This document shows, in pieces, positions 49,782-59,021 of a DNA stretch of 62,591 bases; within the stretch, counting starts at the first letter, position 1; each line of letters starts with the position of its first letter. Origin of the DNA: DASTPP01 sp035762175 (GTDB lineage: Bacteria; Myxococcota_A; Polyangia; Polyangiales; Polyangiaceae). Location of the stretch: assembly GCA_035762175.1 (NCBI GenBank), contig DASTPP010000141.1, positions 1 through 62,591 on the forward strand, written 5' to 3'. The notes beneath the pieces were generated by a model, which did no database searches, was not told where the DNA came from, and saw nothing but the letters and a program-made list of their open reading frames with translations. A program made the position numbers and the translations under genes.

Positions 49782-51748
49782 GCCGCCTCGCCGCCCGCGC
49801 CCTCGCGAGTCGCCCCGCCGCCCGCGCCCTCGCGGCCGCCCTCGCGAGCCGCCCCGCCGCTCGCGCCCTCGCGGCCGCCCTCGCCCTCTCGGCGCCGGTC
49901 GCCCCGCTTTACGCCCAGGCGCCGCCCTCGGCCGAGCCCACGGTCAACCTCAGCGTCGACGCCGAACGCATCGAGGTGGGCGAGTCGGTGACGGTGACGC
50001 TGAGCGCGCTCAGCACGGGCGCCACGCGCCTCGCGGTCGAGAGCCCGCAGCTCGCCGTGCCCCCCGGCTGGCGGCTGAGCGGCCCGAGCATCAGCATGCC
50101 GAACGAGCGCATCATCATCAACGGCCACCTCACCGTGCGCTCGCGCTTCATCGCCACCTGGCGCGCGACGCCCTCGCGCGAGGGCTCGTACACCTTCGGC
50201 CCCGGCTCCTTCATCTGGAACGGCCGCAAGTTCACGACCGGCACCCAGCGCGTCACGGTCTACCCGCAGGGCCAGGCGCCCGGCGGTCCGCGGCGCCCGC
50301 CGCCGGGGGGCCGGCCCTCGCCCCTGCCGGGCTTCCCGAACTGGCCCTCCTTCCCCGACTTCAACGACTTCTTCCGCGACCGCTTGCCGGCGCCGCCGCC
50401 GCCGCACGATCCGCAACTTTCGCTCGAGGCGCCGCCCGAGCCGCAAGCCTTCTTGCGCGCCGTCGTCGACAAGAGCGAGGCGGTGATCGGCGAGCAGGTC
50501 ACGCTCTCGGTCTACCTGTACGCCCAGCCCCGGCTCTACCAGTTCCACGACCCCCACGAGCCGAGCGCGCCCGACTTCGTGCACCGGCCCCTCGTCACCC
50601 ACGAGAGCGAGCCGCGGCCCGTGGCCGTCGGCGGGTCGACCTGGCACGTGCAGCTCGTGCGCAAGGTCGCGCTCTTCCCGCTGCACACCGGCGAGCTCAC
50701 GATCGGCCCCATGAGCCTGACCCTGCTCGGGCAGGGCCTGCGCGGCGGCGGGCTGCGCGGCGGGCTCGTGCGCTCGTCGCGGCCGGTCACGGTCGCCGTG
50801 AGCGAGCCCCCGCGCGAGGGGCGCCCGCCGGGCTACCGTCCCGGCGACGTCGGCACCTTCTCGCTGTCGGCCTCGGTCGAGCCGAGAAAGGTGCCCGCCG
50901 GGGGCAACGTCGCCGTCACCGTCACCGTGCACGGCACCGGGCTCTTGCCCTCGTCGCTGCCCATGCCCGAGCGCAAGGGCCTCGAGTGGTCCGAGCCCGA
51001 GGTGCGCGACGCGAGCGAGGCGAACGAGACGAGCGTCTCGGGCAGCCGCACCTTCGTCTACCTCGCCAAGCTGAGCGAGCCCGGCGCGGTCGACCTCGGC
51101 ACCCTCGCCTACCCCTACTGGCAGCCCACGGGCCGCAGCTACGAGATCACGCGCGCCGAGCTCGGCGTGGTCGAGGTGAGCGGCGGCGCGCCCGACGCCG
51201 GCCCGGGCGCCCCCGCCCGCGATCCGCTCGCCGCCATCGGCCCCGCGCGCGCGGCCCCCGCGGGCCCCGCCCGCCCCGCGCGCCCCGTCACCGACGCGCC
51301 CTGGTTCTGGGCCCTCGTCGCCGGCGCCCCCGCCTCGGTGCTCGCCGCCGAGGGCCTCGCCCGCGCCCGGAGGGGCGCCCGCGAGCGCCGCCAGCAGCGC
51401 ACCGCCTCGGCCTCGAAGCAGGCCGAGCTCGCGCTCAAGGCGGCCGACGAGGCGCTCGCCAAGGGCGCGAGCAAAGACGCCGCCGCCGCCGTCGAGCGCG
51501 CCGCGGCCCTCGCCGTCGAGGAGGCGACGGGCGTCAAGATCCGCGCGCTCTTGCGCCGCGACATCACGCCCGCGCTCGAGCGCGCCGGCGTCGACGAGCC
51601 CACCGCCTCGGCGCTCGTCGAGCTCCTGCACGCCTGCGACGCCCTGCGCTTCCGGCCCGACGCCGACGAGGCCGCGGGGCGCGATCTGGTGGCCGGCGCC
51701 CGCTCGCTCCTCAAGCGCCTGCCCCGCCGGGGGCGAGCGAGCGCATGA
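49778..51748 (+). CDS. batD: BatD-like (oxygen tolerance) membrane protein
   Basis: 656 residues. Signal peptide with an internal duplication (ALASRPAARALAAALASRPA), then a large beta-rich extracytoplasmic part (VNLSVDAERIEVGESVTVTLSA, FLRAVVDKSEAVIGEQVTLSVYLYAQP, LVRKVALFPLHTGELTIGPM, VEPRKVPAGGNVAVTVTV, TFVYLAKLSEPGAVDLGTL), a membrane helix (about 508-525) and a cytoplasmic helical domain (AELALKAADEALAKGA, ALRFRPDADEA). BatD proteins work with the VWA proteins in the envelope. It starts with a 4-nt overlap (ATGA) with batC, and ends overlapping the last gene of the unit. Confidence 0.9.
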   Translation: MSRLAARALASRPAARALAAALASRPAARALAAALALSAPVAPLYAQAPPSAEPTVNLSVDAERIEVGESVTVTLSALSTGATRLAVESPQLAVPPGWRLSGPSISMPNERIIINGHLTVRSRFIATWRATPSREGSYTFGPGSFIWNGRKFTTGTQRVTVYPQGQAPGGPRRPPPGGRPSPLPGFPNWPSFPDFNDFFRDRLPAPPPPHDPQLSLEAPPEPQAFLRAVVDKSEAVIGEQVTLSVYLYAQPRLYQFHDPHEPSAPDFVHRPLVTHESEPRPVAVGGSTWHVQLVRKVALFPLHTGELTIGPMSLTLLGQGLRGGGLRGGLVRSSRPVTVAVSEPPREGRPPGYRPGDVGTFSLSASVEPRKVPAGGNVAVTVTVHGTGLLPSSLPMPERKGLEWSEPEVRDASEANETSVSGSRTFVYLAKLSEPGAVDLGTLAYPYWQPTGRSYEITRAELGVVEVSGGAPDAGPGAPARDPLAAIGPARAAPAGPARPARPVTDAPWFWALVAGAPASVLAAEGLARARRGARERRQQRTASASKQAELALKAADEALAKGASKDAAAAVERAAALAVEEATGVKIRALLRRDITPALERAGVDEPTASALVELLHACDALRFRPDADEAAGRDLVAGARSLLKRLPRRGRASA

Positions 51749-52638
51749 GAGGCCACCGCCCCCCGAGCGGCCTCCCGCTTGCCTTCGCCCTCGCGCTCAC
51801 CCTGCCCGCCCCCGCCCGGGCCCAGGCGCCCGCCGCCCCCGCCGCGAGCGCCCCCGCCAGCCCGGCCCCCGCCTCGAGCGGCGGCGCCCCCGACCTGAGC
51901 GCCGACGAGGCGCTCGCCCGCGGCGCCGCCGCCCTCGCCCGCGGCGCCCCGCGCGAGGCGATCGAGCTCTACGAGGCGTTCGCCGACGCGGGCGGCCTGC
52001 ACCCCGACGTCAGCTACAGCCGCGGCGCGGCCTACGTCGCGCGCGTGCGCGGCGGCGACGATCGGCCGGGCGATCTCGGGCGCGCCGCCGCGGCCTTCGA
52101 AGAGACGCTCGCCCTGCGCCCCGACGACCCCGACGCGCCGCACGCGCTCGACGTCGTGCGCTCGGCCGTCGCGCACCGGCGCGCGCGCGGCGGCAAGGCC
52201 ATCGAGATCGACACGAGCCCCGGCGCCTTCACCGCGCTCGTCGGCCTGCTGAGCGAGCAGAGCTGGGCCCTCCTCGCCGCCGCCGGCTCGCTCTCGCTGA
52301 GCGCCGGCCTCGCCGCCTGGCTGCGCGGACGCGACCGGCCGACGCGCCTCGGCGGCGCCATCGCCGGCTCGCTCGGCCTGCTCGCCCTCGCCCTCGGCGC
52401 CGCCTTCGCGCTCTCGGCCCAGCGGGCGCGCACGCGCGGCGAGCGCGCCGTCGTCGTCGCGCCCGAGCTGCGCCTGACGAACGACGCGGGCCTGCCCCTG
52501 CCCGGCTCGCCCACGCTGCCCGAGGCCGCCGGCGTCGAGCTCCTCGAGCGGCGCGGCGCGCTCGCGCGCGTGCGCTGGGGCAAGATCGAGGGCTGGGGCC
52601 CGCTGACCGGCGTGCAAAGGTTGCCGCGGCCCGAGTGA
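51745..52638 (+). CDS. batE: BatE-like TPR/SH3 membrane protein
   Basis: 297 residues. Signal peptide (about 1-27), TPR repeats (about 50-135: AREAIELYEAFADAGG-type, LGRAAAAFEETLALRPDDPDAPHALDVV), two membrane helices (LLAAAGSLSLSAGLAAWL; GSLGLLALALGAAFAL) and a C-terminal SH3b-like end (GVELLERRGALARVRWGKIEGW). Matches BatE, the last member of Bat operons. ATG 51745 overlaps the batD stop by 4 nt (ATGA). It ends the eight-gene unit; 52639-52847 is intergenic. Confidence 0.85.
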   Translation: MRGHRPPSGLPLAFALALTLPAPARAQAPAAPAASAPASPAPASSGGAPDLSADEALARGAAALARGAPREAIELYEAFADAGGLHPDVSYSRGAAYVARVRGGDDRPGDLGRAAAAFEETLALRPDDPDAPHALDVVRSAVAHRRARGGKAIEIDTSPGAFTALVGLLSEQSWALLAAAGSLSLSAGLAAWLRGRDRPTRLGGAIAGSLGLLALALGAAFALSAQRARTRGERAVVVAPELRLTNDAGLPLPGSPTLPEAAGVELLERRGALARVRWGKIEGWGPLTGVQRLPRPE

Positions 52639-52847
52639 GGTCGCGAAGGCGCGCGTGGGCCGAACGGCCCGGGCTCGAAACGCCCGCTTCCGTGCGAGGC
52701 GCCGCCGGCACCAGAGCAGGCGCGCGCTGCCCTAGATTCATCGCCTAGTCATCGCCTCTACCCCGACAGGCACTATGCCCACACGGGCGCGCCTTGTGCG
52801 CCGAACGCGCCGTAGCGGCACTACCTTAATTCGACTATCGTAAGAAG
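52639..52847. other. Gap before the LamG lipoprotein gene
   Basis: About 200 bp without a gene. The last 60 bp are AT-richer (TACCTTAATTCGACTATCG) and should hold the promoter of the gene at 52848; no spaced -35/-10 pair is convincing. Confidence 0.4.
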
Positions 52848-54023
52848 ATGGCGAGCCCTTTGAAACAGCATGGGCGTGGCCGGCACGGGGGTGGTGTCGG
52901 TCATGGTGTCGCCCGCCTCGTCGCTTGTGCGGCGCTCGTCGCCACGCTAGCGGCCTGCGGCGACGACGATGACGACGGCTCGCAGCCCGCGGGCCGCGCA
53001 GGCTCGGGCGGGGCGGCCGGGGTGGGCGGGGCGGCGGGCGCGTCGGGGCAAGCGGGGGCGTCAGGGCGCGGCGGCGCCGGCTCGGCGGGGGCGCCCTCGG
53101 CGGGCATGGGCGGCAACGGCGACGAGGGCGGCTCGGGCGGCAGCGGCGGCGACGGCGGCAGCGGCGGCGAGGGCGGCAGCAGCGGCGAGGGCGGCGGGGG
53201 CGGCAGCAGCGGCCAAGGCGGCCAGGGCGGCGCCGGCGGCCAGGGCGGCGCCGGCGGCTCGGGGGGCGGCGGTAGCGGCCAGGGCGGCGCGGCCGGCTCG
53301 GCGGGGGCGGCAGGCGCGCCTTCGGCCGACCCGTACGGCGAGGCGGTGCTCGGCGACGACCCGCTCGTTTATTACCGCTTCGACGAAGTGAAGGGCAGCC
53401 CGGCGGCCCTCAACGCGGTGCCCGGGGCGCCGAGCGCGACCTTCCTCGGGGCGCCCGAGCTCGGCGTGCCGGGGGTGCTCTCGCGGCCCGGGCAGCGCGC
53501 GCTGGGGCTCACTCTCGGTAGCGGCGCGCGCTTCGGCTCGTTCGGGTTTCGCTTCGATCGGGCGTTCACGCTCGAGCTGTGGCTCGCGCCCGAGGCCTTC
53601 ACGGACGCGCGCCGGTGCGTCGTGCAGATCGAGGCGGGGCCCGGCCGCGGCATCATGAGCCTCAGCCTGATCGAGGGCGGGCTCGAGTTCCTCGCGCGCG
53701 GGGGCGACACCCCCTCGGGCAGCGGCGGCGTCGCCTCGGTGCTCGTCGACGTCGAGCCCCGCCCGGGCGAGTTCGTCTACGCCGCGGCGGCCGTGAGCGA
53801 CTTCGGGGTCACTTTCTGTCGCGATCAGGCGGGCGACTTCTTCTGCCGCGCGGCGCTGACGTACGCGCCCTTCCAGCCCGCCGCCGAGGCGCCCTTCGTC
53901 GTCGGCGCCGCGGGCGGGTGCGGGTTCGAAGGCGCGGTCGACGAGCTCGCGCTCTACCAGAAGGCGCTCCCGGCCGACGCCATGCTCCGGCACGCCACGC
54001 TGGGCCGCGGCCTCTTGCGCTGA
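52848..54023 (+). CDS. Lipoprotein with long Gly/Ala/Ser spacer and LamG-like domain
   Basis: 391 residues. Signal peptide with lipobox (ALVATLAAC), a spacer of about 110 residues of Gly, Ala, Ser and Gln (GGSSGEGGGGGSSGQGGQGG), then a LamG/concanavalin-like domain (LVYYRFDEVKGS, AFTLELWLAPEAFTDARRCVVQIEAGPGRGIMSLSLI, GGCGFEGAVDELALYQKALPADAMLRHA). The FxGxxDEhAhYxxAL end is typical for LamG. It is surface-bound and probably recognises a polysaccharide. ATG 52848 is followed by a charged n-region. It stands as a single unit. Confidence 0.85.
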   Translation: MASPLKQHGRGRHGGGVGHGVARLVACAALVATLAACGDDDDDGSQPAGRAGSGGAAGVGGAAGASGQAGASGRGGAGSAGAPSAGMGGNGDEGGSGGSGGDGGSGGEGGSSGEGGGGGSSGQGGQGGAGGQGGAGGSGGGGSGQGGAAGSAGAAGAPSADPYGEAVLGDDPLVYYRFDEVKGSPAALNAVPGAPSATFLGAPELGVPGVLSRPGQRALGLTLGSGARFGSFGFRFDRAFTLELWLAPEAFTDARRCVVQIEAGPGRGIMSLSLIEGGLEFLARGGDTPSGSGGVASVLVDVEPRPGEFVYAAAAVSDFGVTFCRDQAGDFFCRAALTYAPFQPAAEAPFVVGAAGGCGFEGAVDELALYQKALPADAMLRHATLGRGLLR

Positions 54024-54069
54024 GCACGCCGCGCTGGGCCGCGGCGCCCCGCCTTGGTAAGGTGCCGCG

Positions 54070-55632
54070 ATGCCCGACGAGGGAGAGCGGCCCGAGCTCG
54101 CCGAGCTGCGCGCCCGCCTGCGCGCCACGACCGACGAGGGCCGCCCCGACGCCGTCGCCCGGCGCCGCAAGACCGGCCAGCGCACCGCGCGCGAGAACAT
54201 CGCCGACCTCGTCGACGAGGGCAGCTTCGTCGAGTACGGCGCGCTCGCCCTCGCGGCGCAGCGGCAGCGGCACTCGGTCGACGAGCTCGTGCGGAACAGC
54301 CCCGCCGACGGGCTCGTCTGCGGCGTCGGCACCGTCAACGCCGCCCTCTTCGGCGACGAGCGCGCCCGCGCCATGGTGCTCGCCTACGACTACACCGTCT
54401 TCGCCGGCACCCAGGGCCTGATGGGGCACAAGAAGCTCGACCGCGTGCTCTCGCTCGCGGCCCGGTGGCGCCTGCCCGTCGTGCTCTTCGCCGAGGGCGG
54501 CGGCGGCCGCCCCAACGACACCGACGTGCCCACGGTCGCCGGCCTCGACACCCCGAGCTTCCTCGCCTTCGCCGCGCTCTCGGGCCTCGCCCCCCGCGTC
54601 GGCATCGCCTCGGGCCGCTGCTTCGCCGGCAACGCCGCCCTGCTCGGCGGCTGCGACGTCATCATCGCCACCGAGAACAGCAGCATCGGCATGGGCGGCC
54701 CCGCCATGATCGAGGGCGGCGGCCTCGGCGCCTGCACCCCCGAAGAGGTCGGGCCCATCGAGGTGCAGAGCAAGAACGGCGTCGTCGACCTGCGCGTCGC
54801 CGACGAGGCCGCCGCCGTGGCCGCCGCCAAGAAGTACCTCGCGTACTTCCAGGGGCCGCTGCCGACCTGGTCCGCGGCCGACCAGAGCGTGCTCCGCGAC
54901 GCGCTGCCCGAGCGGCGGCGACGGGCCTACAAGATCCGGCCCATCATCGAGACCTTGGCCGACGCGGGCAGCGTGCTCGAGCTGCGCCGCGAGTTCGGCC
55001 GGCCCATCGTGACGGCGCTCGCGCGCCTCGAGGGCCGCCCCGTCGGCCTCCTCGCCAACGACCCGTACCAGCTCGCCGGCGCCATCGACGCCGACGCGTC
55101 CGACAAGGCCGCGCGCTTTCTGCAGCTCTGCGACGCCTTCGGCCTGCCGATCGTCTCGCTCTGCGACACCCCCGGCTTCATGGTCGGCCCCAAGGCCGAG
55201 ACCACCGCCCTCGTCCGCCACGTGTCGCGCCTCTTCGTCGCCGCCGCCAGCCTGCGCGTGCCCTTCTTCACCGTCGTGCTGCGCAAGGGCTACGGCCTCG
55301 GCGCCCAGGCCATGGCGGGCGGGCACTTTCACGCCCCCTTCTTCACCGTCGCGTGGCCCGCCGGCGAGTTCGGCGGCATGGGCCTCGAGGGCGCCGTGCG
55401 CCTCGCCCTGCGCAAGCAGCTCGAGGCCATCGACGACCCCGCCGAGCGCGACGAGCTCTTCACGTCGGCGGTCGCCTCCGCCTACGAGCGCGGGCGCGCC
55501 ATCAACACCGCCTCGCTGCTCGAGTTCGACGGCGTCATCGACCCAGCCGACACCCGCGCTTGGCTCGTGCGCGGCCTGAAGTCGGCGCCGCCCCCCGAGC
55601 CGGGCCGGCGCCGCTTCATCGACACCTGGTGA
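54070..55632 (+). CDS. Acyl-CoA carboxylase, carboxyltransferase (beta) subunit
   Basis: 520 residues. Transfers carboxylate from carboxybiotin to an acyl-CoA (propionyl-, acetyl- or methylcrotonyl-CoA type). N- and C-terminal crotonase halves are complete: ARENIADLVDEGSFVEYG, AEGGGGRPNDTD, GRCFAGNAALLGGCDVIIA, NSSIGMGGPAMIEGGGLG, GRPIVTALARLEGRPVGLLAND, LCDTPGFMVGPKAE, GLGAQAMAGG and GMGLEGAVRLALRK. No biotin carboxylase or biotin carrier gene lies next to it, so those subunits must come from elsewhere. The exact acyl-CoA is not set by what can be seen. Confidence 0.9.
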   Translation: MPDEGERPELAELRARLRATTDEGRPDAVARRRKTGQRTARENIADLVDEGSFVEYGALALAAQRQRHSVDELVRNSPADGLVCGVGTVNAALFGDERARAMVLAYDYTVFAGTQGLMGHKKLDRVLSLAARWRLPVVLFAEGGGGRPNDTDVPTVAGLDTPSFLAFAALSGLAPRVGIASGRCFAGNAALLGGCDVIIATENSSIGMGGPAMIEGGGLGACTPEEVGPIEVQSKNGVVDLRVADEAAAVAAAKKYLAYFQGPLPTWSAADQSVLRDALPERRRRAYKIRPIIETLADAGSVLELRREFGRPIVTALARLEGRPVGLLANDPYQLAGAIDADASDKAARFLQLCDAFGLPIVSLCDTPGFMVGPKAETTALVRHVSRLFVAAASLRVPFFTVVLRKGYGLGAQAMAGGHFHAPFFTVAWPAGEFGGMGLEGAVRLALRKQLEAIDDPAERDELFTSAVASAYERGRAINTASLLEFDGVIDPADTRAWLVRGLKSAPPPEPGRRRFIDTW

Positions 55633-55682
55633 GGGGGCGCCACGAAGGCCCTCGCCCGCCCCGGTCGCCCCTGGTGCCGGCT

Positions 55683-55728
55683 CTTCCCCCTTCTCCCTAG
55701 GGAGAGGGGGCCGGGGGGTGAGGGCCCC
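55683..55728. repeat. Palindromic repeat element (copy 2) at the convergent gene ends
   Basis: CCCCC-TT-CTCCCT at 55686-55698 pairs with AGGGAG-A-GGGGG at 55699-55710; the rest (GGGGTGAGGG) matches the element at 39873-39910 in reverse orientation. It could serve as a bidirectional terminator. On the minus strand it supplies the last codons (GPHPPAPSP) and the TAG stop of the hydrolase. Confidence 0.85.
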
Positions 55729-56524
55729 GCGCGCCCTCGAGAAAGAAGCGCACGAGCGCGCCCTTCGTCTCGTCGAGCCGCTCGAAGGGGAAGCAATGCC
55801 CCGCGCCGTCGATCTCGACGAGCTCGGCGCCGGGGATCATCTTCGCGAGGGCCGCCGAGTTCGCGGGCGGAATGAGCCGGTCGCCCCCCCCCGTGATGAC
55901 CAGCGTGCGCACCCCGAGCCGCGCGAGCCGCCCCTCGGCCGCGTGGCGCGCGGCCGCGGCCATCTGGCGCAGCACGGTGCCCGGCGGCCCGCGCTCGACG
56001 CCTGCGAGCCACGACGCGAAGCGCTCTTTCTCGCCCGCCCAGCACGCGTCGGACACCAGAAAGGGCGCGACGTGCTCGGCCGAGCTGCGCCCGAGCACCG
56101 CGCTCAAGAACAGCCCCCGCGTCACCCGCCACGCGGGCTTCGCGCTCTTCAGGTAGCCCGCGAAGGTCGCGCCGAGGGCCAGCGCCTCGACGCGCTCGGG
56201 GTGGCGGAGCGCGAGCTCCATCGCGATCATGCCGCCGAGCGAGACGCCGAACACGTACGCCCGCCCGACGCCCGCCGCGTCGAGCACCGCCGCGGCGTCG
56301 TCGGCCAGATCGCCCATGCGAAAGAAGTCGCGCGGGCGCGTCGACCGGCCGGTGCCACGATTGTCGAACACCATCACCCGGAACCGGTCGGCCAGGCTCG
56401 CCGGCAGCGTGTCCCACGCGCGCGACGAGAAGGCCATGCCCATCACCAGCAAGAGCGGCGGCGCCCCCTCGGGCCCGGTGATCTCGTAATGCAGCCTGTA
56501 CGTGCCCCGTTCGACGAATGGCAT
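55697..56524 (-). CDS. Alpha/beta hydrolase
   Basis: 275 residues. Alpha/beta-hydrolase fold: LLLVMGMAFSSRAW (oxyanion region), FDNRGTGRS, nucleophile Ser in GVSLGGM (the G-x-S-x-G elbow), Asp in VITGGGDRLIPP and His in GAGHCFPFERLDE. It resembles 3-oxoadipate enol-lactonase-type and other small esterases; substrate unknown. The last 9 residues and stop come from the palindromic element, so its natural C-terminus has probably been replaced or extended. It converges on the carboxyltransferase gene. Confidence 0.9.
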   Translation of the reverse strand: MPFVERGTYRLHYEITGPEGAPPLLLVMGMAFSSRAWDTLPASLADRFRVMVFDNRGTGRSTRPRDFFRMGDLADDAAAVLDAAGVGRAYVFGVSLGGMIAMELALRHPERVEALALGATFAGYLKSAKPAWRVTRGLFLSAVLGRSSAEHVAPFLVSDACWAGEKERFASWLAGVERGPPGTVLRQMAAAARHAAEGRLARLGVRTLVITGGGDRLIPPANSAALAKMIPGAELVEIDGAGHCFPFERLDETKGALVRFFLEGARGPHPPAPSP

Positions 56525-56693
56525 GCGTTCGACCCGCGCAGAAAGGCCCCGGCGCGCGCCCGGGCCCGCTCAAAGGCTCACCGGAAGGCCCGGCCGCAGG
56601 GCCGCCCGACGGACAAAAGCCGGTTCGCCATGACCCGTTCACACCCTCGCGAAGAGTTTGCCCCCCCGCGATCGCGAGGGCAAGCCATCGAGC
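56525..56693. other. Divergent gap between hydrolase and membrane protein genes
   Basis: About 170 bp between divergent starts. GCGAGGGCAAGCC upstream of 56694 may be a weak ribosome site. GCGATCGCGAGGG at 56668 includes a perfect CGCGATCGCG. Promoters of both genes should lie here; none is clear. Confidence 0.35.
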
Positions 56694-57929
56694 GTGGAAG
56701 CCATTCTCTATGCGCCCCTGGCCCTGCTCGGCGCGGCCGTGGTGCTCCTCGCCTTCGCCGCCCTCGCCAGCCTCCGCCGGGCGCGCCGGGCGGCCGGGCC
56801 GGGCGCGCCGCGCGCCTCCGAGGCGCTCGCCCGCGCCGCCGCCGCTCTGGGCGCCGCCGGCGGGGGCGATCTCGCGACCGACGGCGCCTTCGAGCTCGAC
56901 GTCGCGGGCCGCCGCCTGCGCGCCTTCGGGGCGCGGCCCAACAAGGGGCGAAACGTCGTCGTGGGCATCGGCGTCGCGGCGGGCGCGAAGGCCGCCCCGG
57001 GCGTAGCCTTCGCGGGCGGCACGGCGCGCCAGCCGCTCGAGAAGCTGCCCCACGTCACGCTCCGCCAGGAGACCGGCTTCGACCGCCTCGGCAAGCAGCT
57101 CAAGGTAAACCTCGAGATCGAGACGGGCGACGCCGAGTTCGATCGCCGGGTCTACGTCGAGGGCGAAGGGCCCCGCGAGGACGTGGCGGCCCTCCTGTCC
57201 GACCGGCGCGTCCGCGGGGGCGCCCTCGCGCTGCTCGACGGGGGCTGCATGCAGATCACCTTCGCCGAGGGCGAGCACCTGGTCGCGGCGCTCTGGCCCG
57301 CCCAGCTTCCGGCCGCGCTCACGCCCGAGTCGCTGCGGGCCTCGGCCGAGAGCCTGCTCGCGATCGCCGACGGCCTGCCCCCGCTCCGCTCGCGCGAGGC
57401 CGGGGCGCCCTTCCTGCGCGCCCCCTGGTTCGAGATCGTTTACCTCTCGCTCGGCATCGCCGCCTTCCCCCTCGCGAGCCTCTCGCTCTTCGCATGGCCG
57501 CCCGCCGGCGATCGCATGACTCCGCTCGCCGCGGGCGCGGCCGCGCTGGCGACGGCGCTGCCGCTGGCCTTCGCCGTCGCGCGCTTCAAGGGCCGCCCCG
57601 ACGCGCTCCGGCGGCTCTGCTTCGCGCTGCCCGGGGCAATGATGCTCGGCACGGGCAGCGCCGTCGGGGGGCTCGCCGCCGCGAACGGCTGGGGCGACGA
57701 CTCGGCGGCCGAGCACGCCGTGGGCGTCGAAGACGCCTACACCCGGCGGAGCCGCAACCGCCCGACGCACTACCTTCGGGTCGCGTCATGGACGCCCGGC
57801 GAGGGGCCCATCGAGCTGCGCGTGCCCGGCGGCCGCTTCGAAGCCATCAAGGCCGCGCGCCGCGCGCTCGTCCGCACCGGCCGGGGCCGCCTCGGCTACG
57901 AGTGGGTGCGCTCGGTCGAGCCGCTCTGA
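56694..57929 (+). CDS. Membrane protein of unknown function
   Basis: 411 residues from GTG 56694 (VEAILYAPLALLG). One N-terminal membrane helix (about 3-24), a soluble domain (about 25-230: LEIETGDAEFDRRVYVEGEG, CMQITFAEGEHLVAALWP), then two to four helices (EIVYLSLGIAAFPLASLSLFAWP, LAAGAAALATALPLAFAVAR, CFALPGAMMLGTGSAVGGLAA) and a short soluble end. No family recognised. The last 30 bp (GTGCGCTCGGTCGAGC...TGA) are duplicated just after the stop. Confidence 0.72.
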   Translation: MEAILYAPLALLGAAVVLLAFAALASLRRARRAAGPGAPRASEALARAAAALGAAGGGDLATDGAFELDVAGRRLRAFGARPNKGRNVVVGIGVAAGAKAAPGVAFAGGTARQPLEKLPHVTLRQETGFDRLGKQLKVNLEIETGDAEFDRRVYVEGEGPREDVAALLSDRRVRGGALALLDGGCMQITFAEGEHLVAALWPAQLPAALTPESLRASAESLLAIADGLPPLRSREAGAPFLRAPWFEIVYLSLGIAAFPLASLSLFAWPPAGDRMTPLAAGAAALATALPLAFAVARFKGRPDALRRLCFALPGAMMLGTGSAVGGLAAANGWGDDSAAEHAVGVEDAYTRRSRNRPTHYLRVASWTPGEGPIELRVPGGRFEAIKAARRALVRTGRGRLGYEWVRSVEPL

Positions 57930-58144
57930 GCGGCGGGTGCGCTCGGTCGAGCGGCTCTGACGGGGGCCGCGCTCGACGAGCGGGCCCCCGGGCCGGGAGG
58001 GCACCTTCCCCGAGCGCGAGTTTGGAGAGCGAGCTGTCGCCCCTCGGCGAAGGCCAGCGGGTCGAGGTCGCGCTGGTGCGCCTCTGGCGAACGATGGGCC
58101 GCCGCGTCCTGACGCCGCGCCGGCGGCAGCAGCGCGTCCGCAGC
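57930..58144. other. Gap between convergent genes; possible remnant
   Basis: It begins with a copy of the end of the preceding gene (GGGTGCGCTCGGTCGAGCGG). At about 58020-58140 the plus strand has a coding-like stretch (LESELSPLGEGQRVEVALVR and on) that is not attached to a start and runs into the antisense of paralogue B; probably a leftover or chance. Confidence 0.3.
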
Positions 58145-58969
58145 CTACGCATCGCCCGCTTCGCCCTCGCCCCTCTCGACCCCCCCGCCCCTTCGCCAGC
58201 GCGGCGCCAGCCCCAGCTCGACCCAGTCGCGCTTCGGCACCGCCGGGCGCAGCATCGCCCCCCAGTCGCGCAGCCACGCCCGCAGCGACACGAGCGCCGC
58301 CCGCTGCTCGCGCTCGGCCTCGAGCCGCTCGCGCGGGTCGTGCTCGGACGACGCGCCCGACACGTCGCGCACCTGATCGAGCAGGCCGCGCACGCGCGCG
58401 ACCTCGGCGTCGTTCAGGCCCCGCTGCCGCAACATCTCGCGCGCCTCGGCGGCGCCCTTCATCGTGCTCGATGACAGCCCATCGAGGCGAAGGAGGAAGG
58501 CCGCCACCGAGCCGACGACCAGAGGGCCAAGGGGCTGCTGCTCGAGCCCTTTGAAGAAGACGTTAGCGAGGCGGCCACGCTCTTCGGGCGGGGCCACCCG
58601 CAAGAGTACGGCCCTCGTCCGGGGGAACCAAAGGTTCTCGAAGGCGTCGAGCTCGCGCAGTCGGCCCATCTGCCCGGCCGCCGGCGTCTGGTCGCCGTCG
58701 CCGTCGTCGTCGTAGAGATCGAGCGAGCGACCTTGCCCGGTTGCCTTGCCGTAAAGCGACCAGCCGAGCGCGTGCTCTTGCTGCGTGTACCCCACGCGAA
58801 GGGCGGCCCTCGCCCGAGCGGGCGCCAGCACGCCGATCAGAAGCCTTGCCACCCGATCGAGCAGGCGCAAATCGACCGTGCGAAGGCGAAACGAGCCCTC
58901 GGGCCCGTCGCCCCCCTCCCCCTTCTGGTTCCCCAATAGCCCGCTGCTCCCGCTGGCGCCGTTTCTCAT
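58145..58969 (-). CDS. Unknown helical protein, paralogue B of the array-linked family
   Basis: 274 residues, no known family. It is the second member of the family seen at 14801; alignable blocks include HALGWSLYGKATG, ELDAFENLWF, LRQRGLNDAEVARVRGLLD and DWVELGLAPRWRRG. It lacks the long disordered N-terminus of paralogue A. It has an acidic patch DLYDDDGDGDQT (about residues 85-95) that looks like a calcium-type loop and an acidic tail (ERGEGEAGD). No catalytic motif. The conserved leader lies 5' of ATG 58969, and a 22-bp tandem array begins 191 bp farther upstream. Function unknown; a DNA- or RNA-binding partner of the arrays is a guess. Confidence 0.8.
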   Translation of the reverse strand: MRNGASGSSGLLGNQKGEGGDGPEGSFRLRTVDLRLLDRVARLLIGVLAPARARAALRVGYTQQEHALGWSLYGKATGQGRSLDLYDDDGDGDQTPAAGQMGRLRELDAFENLWFPRTRAVLLRVAPPEERGRLANVFFKGLEQQPLGPLVVGSVAAFLLRLDGLSSSTMKGAAEAREMLRQRGLNDAEVARVRGLLDQVRDVSGASSEHDPRERLEAEREQRAALVSLRAWLRDWGAMLRPAVPKRDWVELGLAPRWRRGGGVERGEGEAGDA

Positions 58970-59021
58970 GATGGTTCTTGCCTCTCTGACCTTCCTTTCG
59001 GCCCCGCCCCGCGCCAGTTGC
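58970..59021 (-). promoter_or_regulatory. Leader of paralogue B, conserved with that of paralogue A
   Basis: On the minus strand from 59021: GCAAC, GGCGC, GGCGGGGCCGAAAGGAAG, GTCAGA, then CAAGAACCATC before ATG 58969. It parallels 14729-14800 block by block, including the AAGA-AACC just before the start codon. Confidence 0.55.

Noticed and set aside
52660..52720. Sequence GGGCTCGAAACGCCC considered as a tRNA T-arm
   Set aside because: The loop lacks the TTC of a T-loop, and no acceptor or anticodon stems pair around it.
58020..58140. Coding-like plus-strand stretch (ELSPLGEGQRVEVALVR) before paralogue B
   Set aside because: No start or stop consistent with a gene and it overlaps the opposite-strand gene; kept only as a possible remnant.
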